Shown: in pieces, positions 59,201 to 64,000 of the stretch
Layout of the letters: every line of letters starts with the position of its first letter
How positions within the stretch are numbered: the stretch's first letter is position 1
Assembly (NCBI GenBank): GCA_900548005.1
Contig: URIZ01000002.1
Coordinates: 1 to 64,000 of the forward strand
Direction of reading: 5' to 3'
DNA from: an uncultured Eubacteriales bacterium
GTDB lineage: Bacteria > Bacillota > Clostridia > Christensenellales > CAG-917
Length of the DNA: 64,000 nt
The notes under the pieces: model-generated
Seen by the model: only the letters and a program-made list of their open reading frames with translations
Databases searched by the model: none
Told to the model about the DNA's origin: nothing
Made by a program: the position numbers and the translations under genes

Positions 59201-59800
59201 GCTTTGCAGACCTTGCAAGAGACCGAAGAAAGACTTCAAGAGCAAGTGACCTATCGCGACGACATCCAAAAAGCGTATGATGACATCGTCACAATCATCA
59301 ACGAGCTTACGGGCGAGATGCAAACCAAGTTTACGGACGCTTTTGCCCAAATCAGCGAAAACTTCAAGGAAGTGTTCCAACAACTCTTCGGCGGTGGCAA
59401 GGGCGAGCTGCGTCTAAACATGCAAGACACGGACGATCCGCTTGAAGCGGGTATCGACATCTACGCTCAGCCCCCGGGAAAGAAATTGCAAAACATCTCG
59501 CTTTTGAGCGGCGGAGAGCAAGCACTCACGGCAATATCCATATTGTTTGCAATCCTCAAGCTCAAACCGATGCCGTTCTGCGTGCTTGACGAAATCGAAG
59601 CGGCTCTTGACGATGCAAACGTCAACTTGTTTGCCGAATTCTTGAAGAAATTCAGCGACTACACGCAATTCATCGTCATCACGCACAGAAAACCGACCAT
59701 GCGCCACGCAGACACGATTTTCGGTGTTACGATGGAAGAAAAGGGCGTCACCAAGATCGTTTCAATCGAATTTGAAGATGCGGTAAAACACGCAAAATGA
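56210..59800 (+). CDS. smc: Chromosome segregation protein SMC
   Basis: Condensin ATPase of 1196 residues. The N-terminal Walker A is GPNGCGKSNVADAIRW (about 31-46). Long coiled coils (about 160-500 and 680-1010) flank the hinge (about 515-680, with ALGGAMQNVLVE). At the C-terminus are the ABC signature LLSGGEQALTAISILF (about 1098-1113) and Walker B FCVLDEIEAALDDANV (about 1122-1137). The start is a TTG at 56210, selected by AAGGCGGTG 7-8 bp upstream and by the fit to the usual MxxKxIxxxGFKSF beginning. An ATG 54 bp earlier would add an unlikely extension. ScpA/ScpB are not in the window. ftsY follows after a repeat block. Confidence 0.95.
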   Translation: MLNFVKIEARGFKSFADKIEIPFQEGVTAIIGPNGCGKSNVADAIRWTLGEQSAKSLRGKNMQDVIFAGTEKRKSMSYCEVSLTFNNSNQHIFPTMPFDEVVITRKLDRSGLSEYYINHNRVRMRDVISLFHDTGIGKEGYSIIGQGRVAEIMSAKPGDRRQIFEEAAGISKFRAQRTEAERKLEKTAVNLDTANQLIEEIQKQINPLRRQAETAQKYFELKAELKKNEVNLYIYNYENNQGIKEKINAKIDKAVTELRIREMQLAECVKKYDDSMRELAGIDRVYDDANGELLSLKVDAAKIEGQAGILKERINHIQGEITRLNSELQSIDNQLIVSGNLIQKAEEKKESEFQAFLLAKQEADALEAKYSSLTRTLAGSETDLEARNTEYVRAIEELGALKTNLSSIVAEKGINEERAKNLNALVNQQKARLDEELTNLSIYDANVKSTKERMRQLMTEYNETLSTKMECQEAIKSYADDVISLNQKLAIVLSNLNLATSIKNDYAGYQEAVKRLMQDSKHDPVLESKIMGVMAEVITVPSDFEAAIEYALGGAMQNVLVENENDAKDLINYLKQKGYGRITFRPLSSCRPRPIPAEHRGILSEPGCYGLASDLIKYDKRFDGFVQTLLGSTVVVNNIDNAVRIFKKYNQAVKIVTLDGEIFSRGGEITGGSRRSQTNGLLAQEKKIEQYQASLEKIKSNIALLDKQKQEREQELKDCEERIESLNKEIGELRIDNGLNEDKAKQAFEVTEALKGEISEKAKEYEIVKSRIKELDEKVSSIDELEKIVNERKTEYTTLLESSKSTSSEQKSERETMMTQVTEMRVKLAGYKANLDAIDQELNRYNREKQSLEEDKMDCIADLKREEQNLANIENAPEKTVFSKEDEERIAALEKQITEFSERKQILTESIKSLDAEKTRLTEEKSKLGEDKVRAEGMLQQVDIEIRNQQQHILEEYDLTYSSCLEFKDPEFKAYGALTVISDLKKSINRLGDVNPLALQTLQETEERLQEQVTYRDDIQKAYDDIVTIINELTGEMQTKFTDAFAQISENFKEVFQQLFGGGKGELRLNMQDTDDPLEAGIDIYAQPPGKKLQNISLLSGGEQALTAISILFAILKLKPMPFCVLDEIEAALDDANVNLFAEFLKKFSDYTQFIVITHRKPTMRHADTIFGVTMEEKGVTKIVSIEFEDAVKHAK

Positions 59801-59810
59801 GCAAAAACCG

Positions 59811-60141
59811 TCGCATAGGCAACGGCATCGCTTGCAAGCAAGCAATGCCGAGAGCCTGGCTAGGTTTATTGCTCTGCTAACCGCGCAGAGAATTTGCGCT
59901 CTCAGTTCAAGCAGGGGCAAAAACTCCTGTTGCAGTTTCGCCAAATTATCTGCTTGGTATGTTCGAAAGGGCGGGACACCCGCACCCGAATAAAAATGTC
60001 GCATAGGCAACGGCATCGCTTGCAAGCAAGCAATGCCGAGAGCCTGGCTAGGTTTATTGCTCTGCTAACCGCGCAGAGAATTTGTGACAGTTCAAGCAGG
60101 GGCAAAAACTCCGACCGCAGTTTCGCCAAATTATCTGCTTG
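59811..60141 (+). repeat. Structured tandem repeat, 188-bp period, two copies
   Basis: TCGCATAGGCAACGGCATCG begins at 59811 and again at 59999. Copy two is shorter at its end. Each holds a hairpin GGCAT-C-GCTTGC/GCAAGC-A-ATGCC and a second CTCTGC/GCAGAG hairpin. A diverged third copy is at 39739-39880. No open frame is conserved between copies. Confidence 0.8.
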
Positions 60142-60183
60142 GTGGCTCGCTCCGCTAGCGGTTTGTCGCAAAAGCCCCCTGTT

Positions 60184-60415
60184 GTCATTGCGAGCGCAAG
60201 CGTGGCAATCTCGCGGGAGCGGAATGATGTGAAATGACGTGCATATAGTGCCGTTTCGTTTCCACGAGATCCTTCGACAAGCTACTCGCAACAGCTATGC
60301 TTACGCATAGAACCTGCGGTTTTGCCTTTTTCAAAGGCGTTGCTACGTGAATACATATGCTACGCAACCCTTGCAAGCAAGTTGCTCCGCTTTGCATTGA
60401 CAGGATGACAATAAG
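60184..60415 (+). repeat. Dispersed repeat with a 90-bp core, orientation B
   Basis: Starts GTCATTGCGAGC. The 90-bp core (60193-60282) is the reverse complement of 39921-40010 with a few substitutions, while the following about 120 bp (ACTCGCAACAGC to TTGCATTGAC) has the same direction as at 40011-40130. It ends with AGGATGACAA. Confidence 0.8.
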
Positions 60416-60480
60416 GGCGGCTCGTTGGAATATCGCCATTTGAATGGCAAGTACAATAAAATCTTATAAAGGATGACAAT

Positions 60481-61374
60481 ATGGGATTTTTTCAAAAAAT
60501 CAAAGAAGGTATAAAAAAGACCAAAGACGCTTTCTCAAAAAAGCTGTTTTTTGCATTTTCCGCACGTGAACTCAACGATGAGTTTTATGAAAATCTCGAA
60601 GAAGCGTTGCTGACCGCCGACGTTGGCATAACCGCAACCGAAAACTTGCTTGAAGAGCTTAAAAACGAGATTTTCAAGCGCAAAATCAAGAAACCCGAAG
60701 ATGCCAAATCCGTGCTTGCCGAGCTTATGGTGCAAGACATCGATTATGATGTGCCGGAGTATGAATATCCGCTCGTGATTTTGCTTTCGGGCGTCAACGG
60801 CGTTGGCAAAACGACTGCGATCGGCAAACTTGCGCACAGATTCAAAGAAGAAGGCAAGTCGGTTGTGGTTGCGGCGGCAGATACGTTCAGAGCGGCGGCA
60901 AGCGAGCAACTCGAAGTGTGGGGGCAGCGTGCAGGCGTGCGTGTGATTCGCCACAGCGAAGGCGCAGATCCTGCAGCAGTCGTGTTTGACGCGATTTCGT
61001 CCGCAAAGGCAAAAGGCAATGACGTTGTGCTTATCGACACGGCAGGCAGACTTCACAACAAGAAGAATCTCATGGCGGAATTGCAAAAGATTTGCCGTGT
61101 GGTGGATATAGAACTTCCCGAGGCGGACTTCCGCAAATATCTCGTGCTTGACGCAACGACTGGACAAAACGCGGTTTCTCAGGCGCAAATTTTCAGTGAA
61201 GACATCGACACTGACGGCATCATTCTCACAAAACTTGACGGAACGGCAAAGGGCGGTGTCGTGCTTGCAATCAGCGATGAAATCGGACTTCCCGTCGTAT
61301 ATGTAGGTGTTGGCGAACAAATCGACGATTTGATCCCCTTCAACGCAAAGGAATTTATCGACGCATTGCTGTAA
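60481..61374 (+). CDS. ftsY: Signal recognition particle receptor FtsY
   Basis: Membrane-associated SRP-receptor GTPase, 297 residues. An N domain (about 1-90) is followed by the G domain with LSGVNGVGKTTAIGKLA (about 102-118), the DTFRAAASEQL motif (about 136-146), LIDTAGRLHNKKNLM (about 183-197) and TKLDGTAKGG (about 249-258). The acidic A domain of long FtsY proteins is absent, as in many Gram-positives, and a basic amphipathic N-terminus (GFFQKIKEGIKKTKDAF) can bind membrane. AAAGGATG precedes the ATG. The usual position right after smc is kept, despite a 680-bp repeat block. Confidence 0.96.
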   Translation: MGFFQKIKEGIKKTKDAFSKKLFFAFSARELNDEFYENLEEALLTADVGITATENLLEELKNEIFKRKIKKPEDAKSVLAELMVQDIDYDVPEYEYPLVILLSGVNGVGKTTAIGKLAHRFKEEGKSVVVAAADTFRAAASEQLEVWGQRAGVRVIRHSEGADPAAVVFDAISSAKAKGNDVVLIDTAGRLHNKKNLMAELQKICRVVDIELPEADFRKYLVLDATTGQNAVSQAQIFSEDIDTDGIILTKLDGTAKGGVVLAISDEIGLPVVYVGVGEQIDDLIPFNAKEFIDALL

Positions 61375-61401
61375 AACAGTGGTTTAGATTATCAAAAAAT
61401 G

Positions 61402-61431
61402 CAAAAGCGAGGCTGAAAAGTCTCGCTTTTG
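61402..61431 (+). terminator. Hairpin after ftsY
   Basis: A perfect 10-bp stem (CAAAAGCGAG at 61402-61411 with 61422-61431). The T run lies within the stem, and AAATTTCTT follows. Confidence 0.65.
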
Positions 61432-61629
61432 AAATTTCTTGAACGTTGAGTTTTGATATAACACTACGTTGCATTTTACGCTATATTACATTGATTTTTA
61501 ATAAAGTAATATATTGGTTTTTTTTTGCATTGTATTTCGTTTGTGAGTCGGACTGTTTTGCGGTTTGGTGATAATATATGTTTTTAGTTAAAATAATACA
61601 AAATATGTCCGTATGTAATGTAAATTTGC

Positions 61630-61658
61630 TTGACACCCTTTTTAATTCGGAGTATTAT
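61630..61658 (+). promoter_or_regulatory. Strong sigma-A promoter of ylxM-ffh
   Basis: TTGACA (61630-61635), 17-bp spacer, TATTAT (61653-61658), 33 bp before the ylxM start. Confidence 0.8.
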
Positions 61659-61690
61659 AGTGTCAAGCAATTGTGTTTGACAGGTGCAAT

Positions 61691-62014
61691 ATGGACAGAT
61701 TTGAAATTTCATTGCTCAGGAACTACTATGGTGCGCTCCTGACTCAAAGACAAAACGAGATGCTTGTTATGCATTATGACGAAGATTTGTCTTTTGGTGA
61801 AATCGCGTCCATTTGCGGCGTATCACGTCAAGCCGTTCTCGACGGAATCAACAAGGGCGAAAAGCATCTTGTAGAATTTGAAGAGAAGTTGCATTGGGTT
61901 GAAAAAGACAAGCGTATCAATAGTCTACTTGACGATTTGACCCTTGCCATCGGCAAGGATGAGACCAAACAAGCGGCTTGCGTGGCCGAGATCAAGCGTA
62001 TATTGGTGGAATAA
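61691..62014 (+). CDS. ylxM: YlxM family helix-turn-helix protein
   Basis: A 107-residue DNA-binding-type protein of the YlxM/p13 family. It starts with a LLRNYYGALLTQRQNEMLVMHYDEDLSFGEIA segment (about 8-39) and a sigma-4-like helix-turn-helix SICGVSRQAVLDGINKGEK (about 40-58). YlxM is almost always encoded next to ffh and is thought to assist SRP function, in Streptococcus by affecting Ffh and RNA. Its stop overlaps the ffh start (TAATG). An AGGTG site precedes the ATG. Confidence 0.93.
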   Translation: MDRFEISLLRNYYGALLTQRQNEMLVMHYDEDLSFGEIASICGVSRQAVLDGINKGEKHLVEFEEKLHWVEKDKRINSLLDDLTLAIGKDETKQAACVAEIKRILVE

Positions 62015-63348
62015 TGGCATTATTTGAAAGTCTTTCTGACAGAATGAATCACATATTCTCGAAACTGCGCAACAAGGGCAGATTGACGGAACTTGAAATA
62101 AAGCAAGCGATGCGCGAGATTCGCGTTGCGCTTTTGGAGGCGGACGTAAACTACAACGTCGTGAAGGACTTCACGGCAAAGGTTAGCGAAAAGGCATTAG
62201 GAGAAGACATTCTCAAGTCTTTGACGCCTGCGCAACAAATCGTGAAGATCGTCAACGAAGAGCTTTGCGCGCTCATGGGCAGCACTCATCAAAAACTTGC
62301 CGTCAGCGACAAACAACCCACGATTTATATGATGTGCGGTTTGCAAGGCGCGGGCAAAACCACGATGTGCGGCAAACTTGCAACCTATCTCAAAAAGCAA
62401 AACAAAAAAGTGCTGCTCGTTGCAGGGGATATATACAGACCTGCCGCAATACAACAACTCAAAGTCGTTGCGGGCAAAGCGGGCACAGAATGTTTCGAGA
62501 TGGGGCAAATCGATCCCGTCAAGATTGCAAAAGCCGGCGTTGAGTATGCCATCAAAAACGGCTACGACACGATGATAATCGACACGGCAGGTCGTTTGCA
62601 TATCGACGAGGCTCTTATGGACGAGCTTGTCAACGTCAAAAAAGCGGTCAATCCCACAGAGATTTTGCTTGTGGTGGACAGCATGACGGGACAAGACGCA
62701 GTCACAGTTGCGGATACGTTCAACAAAAAACTCGATATAACCGGCGTCATCATGACGAAACTTGACGGCGACACTCGCGGCGGCGCGGCGTTGTCCATAA
62801 AAGCGGTGACGGGCAAGCCTATCAAATTCAACGGCACGGGCGAGAAGATGGAAGATCTCGAACCTTTCCATCCCGAACGCATGGCATCGAGAATACTCGG
62901 CATGGGTGACGTGCTTACGCTCATAGAAAAGGCAGAGCAGGCTATATCCCAAGACGAAGCTCTCAAACTGCAAAAGAAACTGAAAGAGAATTCTTTCAAT
63001 CTCGAAGACTATCTCACTCAGCTTGAAAGCATGAAGAAGATGGGCAACCTTCAAGATATGATGTCCATGATCCCTGGCATGTCCGGCAAGCTCAAGCAAG
63101 GTGCGCAAATCGACGAAAAGCAAATTGCAAAAACCAAGGCGATCATTCAATCTATGACTCCCAAGGAAAGACGCAACCCCGAGATCATCAAAGCCTCTCA
63201 AAGAAAGCGCATTGCAAAGGGTAGCGGGACGAGCATCCAAGAAGTCAATCAACTGCTCAAACAGTTTGAAATGACCAAAGATATGATGGCTCGCATGCAA
63301 AAGGGCGGTTTGAAAGGATTGCGCGGCTTGAAAGGTCTTTTCGGCTGA
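62014..63348 (+). CDS. ffh: Signal recognition particle protein Ffh
   Basis: SRP54 homologue of 444 residues. The N domain (about 1-90) is followed by the G domain: LQGAGKTTMCGKLA (about 110-123), DIYRPAAIQQL (about 139-149), IIDTAGRLHIDE (about 188-199) and TKLDGDTRGG (about 247-256). The methionine-rich M domain (about 300-444) contains MSMIPGMSGKL and ends MMARMQKGGLKGLRGLKGLFG. It binds the SRP RNA encoded at 40229-40501 and signal sequences. ATG overlaps the ylxM stop by one base, so the two are cotranscribed. Confidence 0.97.
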   Translation: MALFESLSDRMNHIFSKLRNKGRLTELEIKQAMREIRVALLEADVNYNVVKDFTAKVSEKALGEDILKSLTPAQQIVKIVNEELCALMGSTHQKLAVSDKQPTIYMMCGLQGAGKTTMCGKLATYLKKQNKKVLLVAGDIYRPAAIQQLKVVAGKAGTECFEMGQIDPVKIAKAGVEYAIKNGYDTMIIDTAGRLHIDEALMDELVNVKKAVNPTEILLVVDSMTGQDAVTVADTFNKKLDITGVIMTKLDGDTRGGAALSIKAVTGKPIKFNGTGEKMEDLEPFHPERMASRILGMGDVLTLIEKAEQAISQDEALKLQKKLKENSFNLEDYLTQLESMKKMGNLQDMMSMIPGMSGKLKQGAQIDEKQIAKTKAIIQSMTPKERRNPEIIKASQRKRIAKGSGTSIQEVNQLLKQFEMTKDMMARMQKGGLKGLRGLKGLFG

Positions 63349-63466
63349 TAAGCTGCAAAAATCGGCAAGACTATTCCAAAACTCGCCGAAAAATAGAAAT
63401 ATATAACACAAAATATATATAAAAACAACAAAAAAAACAATTTTTCACACAAGGAGAATCAACACT

Positions 63467-63715
63467 ATGGTTAAACTTAGACTCACCAGAATGGGCGCAA
63501 CCAAAGCACCTTTCTATCGCATCGTCGCAATGGACTCTCGCAAGGCAAGAGACGGCAAATACATTGACCAAATCGGCATCTACAACCCCGTTTCCGAACC
63601 CAAGCAAATCGTTATCGACGCCGACAAAGCAAAAGAATGGCTCGCAAAAGGCGCACAACCCACCGACACCGTTATGGGTCTTCTCGTTTCTCAAGGTATC
63701 GTCGAGAAAAAGTAA
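63467..63715 (+). CDS. rpsP: 30S ribosomal protein S16
   Basis: An 82-residue S16. It starts MVKLRLTRMGATKAPFYRIVAMDSRKARDG and continues GIYNPVSEPK (about 38-47), all typical. AAGGAG precedes the ATG. It lies 118 bp after ffh and before khpA. Confidence 0.97.
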   Translation: MVKLRLTRMGATKAPFYRIVAMDSRKARDGKYIDQIGIYNPVSEPKQIVIDADKAKEWLAKGAQPTDTVMGLLVSQGIVEKK

Positions 63716-63728
63716 TTGGTGATTTCAA

Positions 63729-63968
63729 ATGATTGAATTGGTCGAATATCTCGTCTCATCGCTCGTTCCCGACGGCGATTACACCGTCGAGATGATAGAA
63801 GGCGCCAATGCAAACGACATCATTGTCACGATTGCAAAAAAGGACATCGGAAAAGTCATCGGCAAGCAGGGCAGAATTGCAAAAGCAATCCGCACTCTCG
63901 TCAAATCCGCAAGTGCAAAAAGCAACGTGAAATACAATGTCGTCATTGAAGAGAAAAATGAAATCTGA
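63729..63968 (+). CDS. khpA: KH-domain RNA-binding protein KhpA
   Basis: A 79-residue single KH domain. The GxxG loop reads GKQGR within IGKVIGKQGRIAKAIRTLVK (about 44-63). In Streptococcus and Lactobacillus KhpA pairs with KhpB (EloR) in cell-elongation control and binds RNAs. It sits 13 bp after rpsP and overlaps rimM by 11 bp, the normal order in Firmicutes. Confidence 0.94.
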   Translation: MIELVEYLVSSLVPDGDYTVEMIEGANANDIIVTIAKKDIGKVIGKQGRIAKAIRTLVKSASAKSNVKYNVVIEEKNEI

Positions 63969-64000
63969 GTTGACTATCGGAAAGGTTTTGAAACCGCGCG
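63958..64000 (+). CDS. rimM: Ribosome maturation factor RimM, N-terminal part (cut by the window end)
   Basis: An ATG at 63958 opens a frame through the window end encoding MKSELTIGKVLKPR. The TIGKVLKPR part matches the RimM N-terminus (usually xxIGkIvkphGlrG). It overlaps the end of khpA by 11 bp. The order rpsP-khpA-rimM (then trmD-rplS) is standard in Firmicutes. Only 14 codons are available. Confidence 0.75.
   Translation, partial: MKSELTIGKVLKPR

Larger units (their letters stand above)
61375..61690. other. Intergenic region between ftsY and ylxM
   Basis: 316 bp without a gene. It holds a terminator-like hairpin (61402-61431) and the strong ylxM-ffh promoter (61630-61658). Confidence 0.6.

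Noticed and set aside
59801..60480. An insertion sequence between smc and ftsY
   Set aside because: There is no transposase frame. The content is tandem and dispersed short repeats.
62197..63411. A 404-codon open frame opposite ffh
   Set aside because: Ffh is certain on the plus strand. The antisense frame has no motifs or ribosome site. The same applies to the frames opposite the flavoprotein (21400-22503) and the EF-G-like gene (38186-39187).

Overview
The window looks like part of the chromosome of an anaerobic, Gram-positive-type, probably endospore-forming bacterium of the Clostridia. The clues are a GPR spore-germination protease, a YlbJ-type sporulation membrane protein, meso-diaminopimelate dehydrogenase with alanine and glutamate racemases, Pta/AckA acetate fermentation, the GGGtGRT/Fe-S scaffold gene pair, a full-length Alu-domain SRP RNA, and the gene order smc-ftsY-ylxM-ffh-rpsP-khpA-rimM. 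Base composition is moderate (about mid-40s % GC by eye). Promoters are mostly sigma-A-like, with TTGNNN, 17 bp and TATAAT-like boxes. The order or genus cannot be fixed from the sequence alone. No prophage, insertion sequence, CRISPR array or plasmid gene was seen.

Layout. 1-1940: the GGGtGRT gene and its Fe-S scaffold partner on the minus strand, followed by two copies of their terminator with a small remnant of a second GGGtGRT gene between them. 2160-9215: tyrS, a YigZ/IMPACT protein, recX, a lone MazF-type endoribonuclease, diaminopimelate dehydrogenase, a HAD phosphatase, and a divergent lipid kinase/pgsA pair. 9439-18750: valS, three membrane proteins of unknown function, alr, 5-formyl-THF cyclo-ligase, a fused rsmD-coaD gene, a coiled-coil protein and a D-2-hydroxyacid dehydrogenase. 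18839-28845: MgtC-like protein, folD, an Old-Yellow-Enzyme/2,4-dienoyl-CoA reductase-like flavoprotein, both subunits of aconitase X, an aminotransferase, an ArsB-like permease and a DegV protein.

29011-34407 holds the most unusual genes: a large exported anchored protein with an SH3b domain, divergent from a protein joining an RNA-polymerase-alpha-CTD-like domain to WG repeats, followed by a membrane-anchored subtilisin. Next come rpsT, gpr, murI and an EF-G-like GTPase. 39280-40560 is repeat-rich and contains the SRP RNA gene. 40805-43059: an ABC-2 exporter and tRNA-Gly(CCC). 43392-51240: ileS (long form), an rRNA methyltransferase, an RluA pseudouridine synthase, a small HTH protein, ylbJ and tmcAL. 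51341-64000: pta-ackA, rpmF, plsX, rnc, smc, ftsY, ylxM-ffh, rpsP, khpA and the start of rimM.

Most genes are housekeeping: translation, tRNA/rRNA modification, cell-wall precursors, phospholipid and folate metabolism, protein targeting and chromosome segregation. Points worth a second look are the RsmD-CoaD fusion, the alpha-CTD/WG-repeat protein and its surface-protease neighbour, a cluster of parS-like half-sites just upstream of smc, a repeat whose 90-bp core lies in opposite orientations at two loci, and several structured tandem repeats between genes.
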